Positions 9,205 through 15,847 of a stretch of 64,000 nt of DNA are shown here, in pieces. Each line of letters begins with the position of its first letter. The first letter of the stretch is position 1. Under the pieces are notes generated by a model. The model ran no database searches. It saw only the letters and a program-made list of their open reading frames with translations, and was not told where the DNA came from. Origin of the DNA: Bog-532 sp963828445 (GTDB lineage: Bacteria > Actinomycetota > Actinomycetes > Streptosporangiales > Streptosporangiaceae); NCBI GenBank assembly GCA_963828445.1, contig CAWHFP010000001.1:992001-1056000 (forward strand), written 5' to 3'. The position numbers were made by a program, and so were the translations under genes.

Positions 9205-9375
9205 CGGGCCTTCCCTTGCGGGCGTGCGATCAGTACAGGTCAGGTGGTGAGGTCACGTCTGGTGGCGGAGTCCGCTTCATTGTTCGAAGGAAGCGTGGTG
9301 CGGCTTACCGCTCACCGCGTGGTCGCGGTGACCGGGAGCATCCCGCCGTGGCGGCCCGCGGTCAGTCCGGCTCGC

Positions 9376-10515
9376 TCAGGCGAGCGGAGTCCCCGCGGGC
9401 ATGGTAAATCGGAACTCGGCACCGCCGCCGGGCGCGCGTCCCACGGTGATCGAGCCGCCGTGCGCTTCCACCAGGCCCTTGACGATGTAGAGGCCGAGGC
9501 CGGTGCCTCCGCGCCGCTTTCCCCGCCAGAACTGCCGGAACACGCGTGAGGCGAGATCGGGGGCGATGCCCTCGCCCTCGTCCTGCACGGATACCGCCAC
9601 GGCGTCGCCTCCGGCGGCTGGCTCTACCACAACGGTTACGGTACCAGCCCCGTGACGGACCGCGTTCTCGATCAGGTTGCCCAGGATCTGGTCCAGCTTG
9701 TCGGCGTCGAGCCAGGTCTCGGGCATGCCGTCGCCGACCCGGAGCCGGAACCGGTCCTCGGGCTCGCCGGCCGCGACCCGGCCCGCGATGAGCTTGCGGG
9801 CGCGCTCGGGCACGTCGACCAGCTGACGGTGCACTTCGAGGCGGCCGGACTCGATCCGGGACACGTCCAGCAGCTCGGTGATCAGCCGGGTCACCCGGTC
9901 GGCGTCGGCGTTGACCGTCTCCAGCATGACGCGCTTCTGGTCGTCGGTGAACCGGTGCCACTTGGACAGCAGGGTCGCGGTGAAACCCTTGACGCTGGTC
10001 AGCGGGGAGCGCAGCTCGTGGGCCACGGTGGAGACCAGGTCGGCGCGGCTGCGTTCCACCCGGGCCCGCTGGCCGGCGTCGTGCAGCGACACCACCAGCC
10101 GGAGCACGGCCCGGGGCCGGTGCGGCTCGCGCACGTAGCGCACCACGACCAGCACCTCGGTGCCGTCGGCCAGGAACAACGGCCGCTCCGGGTGCCGGGT
10201 CCGGGTGGGCAGCCCGTGGTACGGGTCGGTCAGGGCCCAGAAGTCGCGGTCGTCGGCGTCACGCAGCGGCAGCACGGCGGGCAGTTCCTTGCCCAGGGCC
10301 CCGGCCGGGTCCACCCCGGTCAGCCGGGCGGCGGCCTGGTTGAACAGGGTGACGGTGCCGGTCTCGTCGGCCACGACCAGCCCGTCGGGCAGCTCATCGG
10401 CGATCACCAGCCAGCCGGGCACGGCCTCAGACGCCGACGCCAGCTCGTCGGGTTCCGGCGGCTGGCCGCCCCCCGCGGGCTCGCCGGGCCAGCCCAGCGC
10501 CGCTCGGCTCGTCAT
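9376..10515 (-). CDS. Orphan cytoplasmic PAS-domain sensor histidine kinase
   Basis: 379 residues. A PAS domain (about 40-155; DGLVVADETGTVTLFNQAA) precedes a HisKA dimerisation domain with the phospho-acceptor in STVAHELRSPLTSVKGF near residue 190, and an HATPase domain with N-box NLIENAVRH, G1 DEGEGIA and G2 GGTGLGLYIVKGL. There is no transmembrane segment, so it should sense a cytoplasmic signal through PAS. No response regulator lies nearby. The ATG at 10515 is preferred over a GTG four codons earlier because the AGGAG nearly abuts that GTG. A kinase at this place between pheS and the rRNA methylase gene also occurs in Streptomyces, as I recall. Confidence 0.9.
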   Translation of the reverse strand: MTSRAALGWPGEPAGGGQPPEPDELASASEAVPGWLVIADELPDGLVVADETGTVTLFNQAAARLTGVDPAGALGKELPAVLPLRDADDRDFWALTDPYHGLPTRTRHPERPLFLADGTEVLVVVRYVREPHRPRAVLRLVVSLHDAGQRARVERSRADLVSTVAHELRSPLTSVKGFTATLLSKWHRFTDDQKRVMLETVNADADRVTRLITELLDVSRIESGRLEVHRQLVDVPERARKLIAGRVAAGEPEDRFRLRVGDGMPETWLDADKLDQILGNLIENAVRHGAGTVTVVVEPAAGGDAVAVSVQDEGEGIAPDLASRVFRQFWRGKRRGGTGLGLYIVKGLVEAHGGSITVGRAPGGGAEFRFTMPAGTPLA

Positions 10516-10654
10516 TGATCCACCCACTCCTGGCCGTTACGGTTTCGTGTAACGGAATGTGATGAGACTCTAGCGTGCCCGCACTTACGGGAGACCCTCA
10601 CACCCACGAATTTCGCGCCTACCCGCGCAAAAGGCCATAGACGTTAGCGTTTCG

Positions 10655-11533
10655 TCAGATCGCCGGGGCCTGCTCGGCGTGGGCCCGCTGGGCGCGCTGG
10701 GCCCGGGCGCTGGCGTAGAGGCAGACGGCGGCGGCGGTGGCCAGGTTGAGGCTCTCGGCCTTCCCGTAGATGGGCACGGCCACGGACTCGTCGGCCAGGG
10801 CCAGCACCGGTTCGGGCATGCCCCAGGCCTCGTTGCCGAAGATCCACGCGGTGGGAGCGGCCAGCTCGCCCGGGGTGAGGTCGTCCAGGGTCCGGCCGCC
10901 GCGGGCGTCCGCGGCCAGCACCCGCAGCCCGGCCGCGCGCAGCGCGCTGACGGCGGGTTCCAGCCGGACCCCGGCCACCAGGGGCAGGTGGAACAGGCTG
11001 CCGGCCGAGGCCCGCACGGCCTTGCCGTTGTAGGGGTCGACCGAGGCGTCGGAGAACAGCACCGCCCCGGCGCCGGCCGCGTCGGCGGCCCGCAGCACGG
11101 TGCCGGCGTTACCGGGATCGCGCACGCTGGCCAGCACGGCGACCAGAGCGGGCGGCGCGGCCGCGGCATCGGGTCCGTCGCTCAGGGCCTGGGCCAGCGG
11201 GACGTCGACGAAGCCGCACACCGCCAGCAGGCCCTGCGGGGTGACGGTCTGAGCCAGCTCGGCCATGACCTCGCCGCTGACCGCGTGGACCGGGACACCG
11301 GCTTGGGTCATCTCGGCCACCAGGCCGGCGTGCCGGGCCCGGGCCTCCGCGGTGACGAACAGCTCGGAGACCGGGGCCCCACTGTGAAAAGCCTCGGTAA
11401 CGGCCTGCGGGCCTTCCGCCAGGAAGGCCCGCGCCCGCTGCCGGAGCGCCCGCTTGGTCAGCCGCCGGGCCGCCTTGAGCCGCGGGGAGCGGACGCTCGT
11501 GTATTCGGTCCCGCTGCCGTCAGGCAGCGGCAC
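10655..11533 (-). CDS. SpoU/TrmH-family RNA 2'-O-ribose methyltransferase
   Basis: AdoMet-dependent SPOUT methyltransferase, probably of 23S rRNA. 292 residues: an N-terminal L30e-like substrate-binding domain (about 15-105) and the knotted SPOUT domain. The three family motifs are SVRDPGNAGTVLRAADAAG near residue 137, WIFGNEAWGM near residue 230 and VPIYGKAESLNLATAAAV near residue 252. The GTG start at 11533 lies inside the end of rplT (14-bp overlap), so it is coupled to the ribosomal-protein operon. The target nucleotide cannot be told from sequence. Confidence 0.88.
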   Translation of the reverse strand: MPLPDGSGTEYTSVRSPRLKAARRLTKRALRQRARAFLAEGPQAVTEAFHSGAPVSELFVTAEARARHAGLVAEMTQAGVPVHAVSGEVMAELAQTVTPQGLLAVCGFVDVPLAQALSDGPDAAAAPPALVAVLASVRDPGNAGTVLRAADAAGAGAVLFSDASVDPYNGKAVRASAGSLFHLPLVAGVRLEPAVSALRAAGLRVLAADARGGRTLDDLTPGELAAPTAWIFGNEAWGMPEPVLALADESVAVPIYGKAESLNLATAAAVCLYASARAQRAQRAHAEQAPAI

Positions 11534-11900
11534 TGCCTGCCTCAGCCGGCAGGTTCTTCCGGGCCACCTCGACCAGCGCGATGAACGCGGCCTCGTCGGA
11601 CACGGCCAGCTCGGCCAGCATGCGCCGGTCGACCTCGACCTCCGCGGCCTTCAGGCCCTGGATGAAGCGGTTGTAGGTGATGCCGTTGGCGCGGGCCGCC
11701 GCGTTGATGCGCTGGATCCACAGCCGCCGGAACGCGCCCTTGCGGTCCTTGCGGTCGCGGTAGGCGTAGGTCATCGAGTGGAGCTGCTGCTCCTTGGCCT
11801 TGCGGTACAGCCGGGACCGCTGGCCCCGGTAACCGCTGGACCGCTCGAGTACGGTGCGGCGCTTCTTCTGGGCGTTGGTCGCCCGCTTGACGCGTGCCAT
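11520..11900 (-). CDS. rplT: 50S ribosomal protein L20
   Basis: Early 23S rRNA assembly protein. 126 residues with the basic N-terminal arm MARVKRATNAQKKRRTVL and the conserved AYRDRKDRKGAFRRLWI and INAAARANGITYNRFI. It is third in the infC-rpmI-rplT operon. In E. coli and Bacillus L20 represses this operon by binding its mRNA; whether that applies here is open. Confidence 0.97.
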   Translation of the reverse strand: MARVKRATNAQKKRRTVLERSSGYRGQRSRLYRKAKEQQLHSMTYAYRDRKDRKGAFRRLWIQRINAAARANGITYNRFIQGLKAAEVEVDRRMLAELAVSDEAAFIALVEVARKNLPAEAGSAAA

Positions 11901-11932
11901 GTCTTCGTTACTCCTTCAGCTCGCGAGCGGGG

Positions 11933-12127
11933 TTACTTACCCAGCAGCTTCTTGATCTCGCGGATGTCGTTCTTGGCGACAGCCTTGGGCCCATCGAGCC
12001 GGCGCGTCATGCGGGACGACTTGTGCTCGAGCAGGTGGTTCTTCCCAGCGCGGCGGCGCATCACCTTGCCGGTACCGGTCAGCTTGAACCGCTTCGCGGT
12101 GCCACTGTGGGTCTTCATCTTCGGCAT
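11933..12127 (-). CDS. rpmI: 50S ribosomal protein L35
   Basis: 64-residue basic protein: MPKMKTHSGTAKRFKLTGTG at the start, then RRRAGKNHLLEHKS. Normal length and order between infC and rplT. A ribosome-binding AAGGAG sits about eleven bases before the ATG. The 140 bp between infC and rpmI contain two stable hairpins (listed separately). Confidence 0.97.
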   Translation of the reverse strand: MPKMKTHSGTAKRFKLTGTGKVMRRRAGKNHLLEHKSSRMTRRLDGPKAVAKNDIREIKKLLGK

Positions 12128-12190
12128 GGTCGCCGTCGTCTCCTTGATCAGCGCGCCCGGGGGCGCGTTCCTTACGTGCGTGCGTCAGTC

Positions 12191-12255
12191 CGGCCCGGCC
12201 GTTTACCGAGCCGGGCCGCGCGGGGGCCGCGCCTGGCGGCTTGCGTCAGGCGCGG
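12191..12255 (-). promoter_or_regulatory. Two stable hairpins in the infC-rpmI intergenic RNA
   Basis: Reading the transcript, a perfect 9-bp stem (12247-12255 with 12227-12235; arms caggcgcgg/ccgcgcctg) is followed by a second perfect 9-bp stem (12210-12218 with 12191-12199; gccgggccg/cggcccggc). Neither is followed by a U-tract, so they are not simple terminators. They could stabilise or separate the infC and rpmI messages, or be a binding site for L20. The stems are seen directly; any role is inference. Confidence 0.5.
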
Positions 12256-12267
12256 TCCGAGCTTCCG

Positions 12268-13329
12268 TCAGCTGGCCGGGACTTCCTGGTCCTGCTGCCG
12301 GTTTCCCGATCCTCCGTTGGCGCGTCGCGACGCCGAAGCGGCGGCGACGGCACGGGGGCCGGGTACGGGCCGGGCCGGAGCCCGGTCCGCGGTGGTCTGG
12401 GGAGTGCTCTCGGCCTGCGGGGCACGCTCGGCCGGCGCGGGACGCTCAGCCGACGGTGCCGGGCGCGCAGCCGGGCGGGCCGGTGCGGGGCGGGCCGGAC
12501 GCTCAGCCGGGGCCGGACGCTCAGCCGGGGCCGGACGCTCAGCCGCGCGGGCCGGAGCCGGACGCTCAGCCGGAGCCGGACGCTCAGCCGCGCGGGCCGG
12601 AGCCGGACGCTCAGCCGGAGCCGGACGCTCAGCCGGAGCCGGACGCTCAGCCGGGGCCGGACGCTCAGCCGGGGCCGGACGCTCAGCGGCAGCCGGACGC
12701 TCCGCCTGGGCGGCGCGCTCGCTCTGCGGGACCCGCTCGACCTGCGGGGAACGCTCGGGCCGCTCAGGGTGGGACCGCTCGGCCGGCGCGGGACGCTCCG
12801 GCTTGGGAGTGTCAGCCTTGCGGCGGTGCGGGCCGATGACCATGGTCATGTTGCGGCCGTCCTGCTTGGCCGAGGTCTCGACGAAGCCCAGGTCCTCGAC
12901 ATCCCCCGCGAGGCGCTGCAGCAGCCGGAACCCGAGTTCGGGCCGGGACTGCTCACGTCCACGGAACATGATGGTCACCTTGACCTTGTCCCCTGCCTTG
13001 AGGAACCGCTCGACGTGGCCCTTCTTGGTGCCATAGTCGTGCGGGTCGATCTTCGGCCGGAGCTTGATCTCCTTGATGACCGTCTGGGCCTGGTTCTTGC
13101 GCGATTCCCTGGCCTTGAGCGCAGACTCGTACTTGAACTTGCCGTAGTCCATGAGCTTGCAGACCGGGGGCCGCGCCGTCGGGGCGACCTCTACCAAGTC
13201 AAGGTCGGCTTCCTGAGCCAACCGGAGCGCGTCGTCGATGGACACGATCCCGACCTGCTCGCCGTTCGGGCCGACGAGACGGACCTCGGGAACGCGGATG
13301 CGCTCGTTGATACGCGGTTCAGCGCTGAT
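12268..13329 (-). CDS. infC: Translation initiation factor IF3 with long Ala/Pro/Glu-Arg C-terminal extension, ATC start
   Basis: IF3 binds 30S subunits and polices start-codon choice. The family start ISAEPRINERIRVPEVRLVG begins at an ATC codon (13329) with AGGAGG four bases upstream. No ATG or GTG lies nearby in frame; a TTG twenty codons earlier has no ribosome site. Non-AUG infC starts (AUU in E. coli) are a known autoregulatory device. The N-domain, linker and C-domain (VKVTIMFRGREQSRPELG, ETSAKQDGRNMTMVIG) end near residue 172. About 180 further residues are low-complexity repeats of AERPAP type, roughly doubling the usual length. It heads infC-rpmI-rplT behind an attenuator-like leader. 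Confidence 0.93.
   Translation of the reverse strand: MSAEPRINERIRVPEVRLVGPNGEQVGIVSIDDALRLAQEADLDLVEVAPTARPPVCKLMDYGKFKYESALKARESRKNQAQTVIKEIKLRPKIDPHDYGTKKGHVERFLKAGDKVKVTIMFRGREQSRPELGFRLLQRLAGDVEDLGFVETSAKQDGRNMTMVIGPHRRKADTPKPERPAPAERSHPERPERSPQVERVPQSERAAQAERPAAAERPAPAERPAPAERPAPAERPAPAERPAPARAAERPAPAERPAPARAAERPAPAERPAPAERPARPAPARPAARPAPSAERPAPAERAPQAESTPQTTADRAPARPVPGPRAVAAASASRRANGGSGNRQQDQEVPAS
12480..12700 (-). repeat. Coding 18-bp repeats in the infC tail
   Basis: Imperfect tandem units of 18 bp (plus-strand form around ggacgctcagccgg) recur about ten times, twice interrupted by a gcgcgggccggag spacer. All stay in the infC frame and encode AERPAP hexads with two ARAAERPAP variants. 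The copies are nearly identical at the DNA level, so recent unequal expansion or contraction is likely. Confidence 0.85.
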
Positions 13330-13350
13330 GTGACCTCCTGAGTCCCATCC

Positions 13351-13371
13351 TGCTGCGGAACCTCCGCAGCA
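13351..13371 (-). promoter_or_regulatory. Perfect hairpin in the infC 5' leader, next to the start site
   Basis: A perfect 9-bp inverted repeat with a 3-nt loop (arms tgctgcgga and tccgcagca). It ends 21 nt before the ATC start of infC, just upstream of the AGGAGG. It could pause transcription or modulate ribosome loading. No U-tract follows. Confidence 0.6.
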
Positions 13372-13430
13372 GACTGCTTGTCTGGCCAAGCCTGCCGGGC
13401 TCCCCTTCGCCGGCTAATCCGCCGGAAACG

Positions 13431-13487
13431 AGAAAACCCCGCACGCTATGCATGCGGGGCACCACCACGGCGGGCCTTGCCCCGCAT
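13431..13487 (-). promoter_or_regulatory. Putative transcription attenuator with leader peptide upstream of infC
   Basis: In the minus-strand RNA, segment A UGCGGGGC (13486-13479) can pair perfectly (8 bp) with segment B GCCCCGCA (13460-13453). Segment B can instead pair (7 bp) with segment C UGCGGGG (13443-13437), which runs into UUUUCU (13436-13431): an intrinsic terminator. A can alternatively fold locally (GCGGG, 13485-13481, with CCCGC, 13474-13470), freeing B for the terminator. A 13-codon ORF, MRGKARRGGAPHA, starts at 13487 inside A and stops with TAG (13448-13446) in the terminator loop. So translation could select the structure. The pairing is seen; its function is inferred. Confidence 0.65.
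13446..13487 (-). CDS. Putative leader peptide MRGKARRGGAPHA of the infC operon
   Basis: Thirteen codons from ATG 13487 to TAG 13446. Three of the first seven codons are arginine and one lysine. The start codon overlaps the 5' arm of the first hairpin and the stop lies in the loop of the terminator hairpin, a geometry typical of ribosome-controlled attenuation. The ribosome site is weak (GUGGUG just upstream), so real translation is uncertain. The ORF could be chance, but its exact register with the hairpins argues against that. Confidence 0.45.
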   Translation of the reverse strand: MRGKARRGGAPHA

Positions 13488-13830
13488 CACCACTGTGACA
13501 CCGGGCGACCGCCAATGCCAGAGCCACCGGCTCCGGTCCAGAGTTTCGCCCCTGAACTTTGGTGCCAGTGCTTCCGGCCTGACCTGCCAGCCTGGGGCCG
13601 GCGAGGTGGGAGGTGGTCCTCCGCTTGCATGTCCGGCACGTCGGCACCGGACTGGTCGTTGGCTAAGAGTAACAACAAAATCCCCGTACCCCGAATTCCT
13701 TTGGCCCACCGGGCCAGATTCCCCGGCCGCGGTTCCCGCTTCTTGCTGTTATCAGAGCGAAAGGGGCGGCGCGGGCACGGGAGTCCAGGCAGGGCCAGCG
13801 TAGCCAACCCGGCGGGCGCATTTGACGTCA
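13488..13830. other. Non-coding interval between the infC leader and the epimerase gene
   Basis: About 340 bp with no credible gene; open frames here have poor composition and no ribosome sites. It should hold the infC promoter on the minus strand, but I cannot fix convincing -35/-10 boxes. A TACTCT candidate -10 near 13671-13666 lacks a good -35. Confidence 0.5.
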
Positions 13831-13833
13831 GTG

Positions 13834-13878
13834 ACTGACATCGACTAGAACTGGTGATGTCACTAACTGACATCGACT
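13834..13878 (+). promoter_or_regulatory. Operator-like repeats upstream of the SDR epimerase gene
   Basis: The 13-mer actgacatcgact occurs at 13834-13846 and again at 13866-13878, 32 bp apart. Between them is gatgtca (13856-13862), an inverted copy of tgacatc. The three half-sites (two direct, one inverted) cover the likely promoter, 30-75 bp before the ATG. This looks like a regulator binding site. No cognate regulator gene is adjacent. Confidence 0.6.
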
Positions 13879-13908
13879 GTACGGCCGTGGGCTCTGGAGG
13901 TCTTTGAC

Positions 13909-14841
13909 ATGCGAATTTTCGTTACCGGCGCATCCGGCTGGATCGGGTCGGCCGTCGTCCCCGAGTTGCTCCAGGCCGGTCATGAGGTGACCGGGCTGGC
14001 CCGCTCGGACACGTCGGCGCAGGCCCTGGCCCAGGCGGGCGCCGACGTCGAGCGCGGCACCATCGACGACCTCGACCTGCTGGCCAAGACGGCCGCGGCG
14101 TCCGACGGCGTGATCCACCTGGCGTTCAAGCACGACCTCGCGTTCACCGGCGACTACGCGGGCGCGGCCAGCGCCGACCGGGCCGCGATCACCACGTTCG
14201 GTGACGCGCTGGCCGGCTCGGGCAAGCCGTTCGTCATCGCCTCCGGCACGCTGATGGTCGCCGCGCCCGGCCAGGTCGCGACCGAGCGGGACGGCCTGGA
14301 GTCCGGGGCGGCCGACGGGCACGGCGCGGGCCCGTCGTCTCGAGCCGAGAACGGCCTGCTGACGCTGGCCCTGGCCGACCGCGGCGTGCGCTCGTCGGTA
14401 CTGCGCCTCCCGCCCACCGTGCACGGTGACGGCGACAACGGGTTCATGGCCGCCCTGGTCGGCCTGGCCCGCGAGCACGGCAACGCCGCCTACGTCGGCG
14501 ACGGCGCCAACCGGTGGCCGGCCGTGCACCGCTCGGACGCCGCCCGGCTGTTCCGGCTGGCCGTGGAGAAGGCGCCCGCCCGCTCGGTGCTGCACGCCGT
14601 CCAGGACGAGGGCGTGCCCATCCGCGCCATCGCCGAGGTGTTCGGCAAGCACCTCGACGTCCCGGTGGTGTCCGTCACGCCCGAGGAGGCCCCGGCCCGG
14701 TTCAGCTGGCTGGCCGCCTTCATCGGCGCCGACGCCCCGGCCTCCAGCGCCATCACCCGGGAGCTGCTGGGCTGGCAGCCCACCGGCCCCACCCTGCTCG
14801 AAGACCTCGACCAGGGCCACTACTTCACCCCCTCGCACTGA
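13909..14841 (+). CDS. Extended (atypical) SDR-family NAD(P)-dependent epimerase/reductase
   Basis: 310 residues, cytoplasmic. The N-terminal Rossmann motif MRIFVTGASGWIGSAVV has the extended-SDR G-x2-G-x2-G pattern. Substrate-binding elements are LRLPPTVHGDGD and the C-terminal ELLGWQPTGPTLLEDL. The usual catalytic Tyr-x3-Lys is not present where expected (the sequence there is SRAENGLLTLAL), placing it among atypical SDRs whose substrates are mostly unknown. GGAGG lies eight bases before ATG 13909. It is a single-gene unit on the plus strand, converging with the ABC transporter operon. Confidence 0.85.
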   Translation: MRIFVTGASGWIGSAVVPELLQAGHEVTGLARSDTSAQALAQAGADVERGTIDDLDLLAKTAAASDGVIHLAFKHDLAFTGDYAGAASADRAAITTFGDALAGSGKPFVIASGTLMVAAPGQVATERDGLESGAADGHGAGPSSRAENGLLTLALADRGVRSSVLRLPPTVHGDGDNGFMAALVGLAREHGNAAYVGDGANRWPAVHRSDAARLFRLAVEKAPARSVLHAVQDEGVPIRAIAEVFGKHLDVPVVSVTPEEAPARFSWLAAFIGADAPASSAITRELLGWQPTGPTLLEDLDQGHYFTPSH

Positions 14842-14850
14842 GCAGTGCGC

Positions 14851-14899
14851 GCGAATGCGCATTCGCACCCCCTGGGGCCAGGGTTCGGGCCCTGGACCC
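14851..14899. terminator. Bidirectional terminator hairpins between the epimerase and ABC permease genes
   Basis: In the 70 bp between convergent stops are a perfect 16-bp palindrome (14851-14866, gcgaatgc/gcattcgc) and a 10-bp stem with one mismatch (14874-14883 with 14890-14899, core ccaggg/ccctgg). Both are well placed to terminate either transcript. U-tracts are absent, as is common in GC-rich actinobacteria. Confidence 0.55.
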
Positions 14900-14911
14900 G
14901 GGGGCGGGGGG

Positions 14912-15847
14912 CTAGTTGAGGACGCGGCGGCGGAAGGTGATGGTGCCGAGATAGCCGATGACGACGGCGCCGCCGATGAGGACGAGCAGGATGGCCCAGT
15001 CGGCCAGGTGGCCGACGCCGGGGGTGAGCACGGCGCGCAGGCCCTCGGACATGTAGACCATGGGGTTGAACAGGACGGCGATCTGCAGCCAGCGGATGCT
15101 GTGCAGGGCCGACCAGGGGTAGTAGACGCAGCCGAGCATGGTGGCGGGCAGCAGGATCACCGCGAACAGCATCTGCATCTTGCGCGGGTCCATCAGCGTG
15201 CCCAGCAGCAGGCCCAGCGCGGCGGTCAGCATCGAGGCCGCGATCAGGATCACGGCCAGCATGAACCAGTTGGTCACGTGGGCGTGCGGGCTCTGCCCGG
15301 CCGCGTGCACGTACAGCACGATCGGGATGACGATCAGGGCGCCGACGAAGGCCTGGACCGCGCCGGCCACGATCTTCTCGAAGGCCAGCACGCTCAGCGG
15401 CACCGGGGCCAGGGCCCGGTCCTCGATCGTGCGCTGCCAGGAGAACTCCATGACCAGCGGGAACGTGGTGCCGAGGATGCCCTGCATGAGCAGCATCGAG
15501 GCCATCAGGCCGGGCAGCAGGATGGTGGAGAACGTGGTGCCGCCGCCGCGGGCCGCCCCGGCCTCGAAGACCCCGGCGGCGCCGATCTTGGGCATGACGT
15601 AGGTGAACACGAACACCCACAGCAGCGGCTGGACCACCGACCGGATGAAGGTGGACGGGGCGTTGCGGGTGAGCACCCGGAACTCCCGGGCCAGCATGGC
15701 CACGAACGTCCGCCAGGTGGTCGGGTGCGGCTCGGGGGCCCCGGTGATGACCGCGACCGTGCGGGACGGCGCGGCCGCGCCCGCCGGAGCGGCCTGGCCC
15801 GGGCTGGTCCCGGGGCCCGCGGGCGGAGGCGTGCTGGTGGTGGTCAT
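14912..15847 (-). CDS. ABC-2 type transporter permease
   Basis: 311 residues with about six hydrophobic helices after a ~55-residue Pro/Ala-rich N-terminus. ABC-2 signatures are the segment LLPGLMASMLLMQGILGTTF and the FNPMVYMSEGLRAVL region near the C-terminus. It exports an unknown substrate with the adjacent ATPase; DrrAB-like multidrug exporters are the nearest type I recognise. Its ATG at 15847 overlaps the ATPase stop by one base (TAATG). Confidence 0.9.
   Translation of the reverse strand: MTTTSTPPPAGPGTSPGQAAPAGAAAPSRTVAVITGAPEPHPTTWRTFVAMLAREFRVLTRNAPSTFIRSVVQPLLWVFVFTYVMPKIGAAGVFEAGAARGGGTTFSTILLPGLMASMLLMQGILGTTFPLVMEFSWQRTIEDRALAPVPLSVLAFEKIVAGAVQAFVGALIVIPIVLYVHAAGQSPHAHVTNWFMLAVILIAASMLTAALGLLLGTLMDPRKMQMLFAVILLPATMLGCVYYPWSALHSIRWLQIAVLFNPMVYMSEGLRAVLTPGVGHLADWAILLVLIGGAVVIGYLGTITFRRRVLN

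Noticed and set aside
9205..9375. Possible T-box or attenuator upstream of pheS
   Set aside because: No Phe-rich leader peptide, specifier loop or terminator hairpin with U-tract could be found.
12480..12700. Regular short repeats that could suggest a CRISPR array or satellite DNA
   Set aside because: The repeats are 18-bp units without unique spacers and stay in the infC frame encoding AERPAP hexads.
11454..12839. 461-codon plus-strand frame with DAQPGPDAQPG repeats
   Set aside because: It is the antisense of infC, rpmI and rplT; its repeats are the reverse complement of the infC tail repeats.
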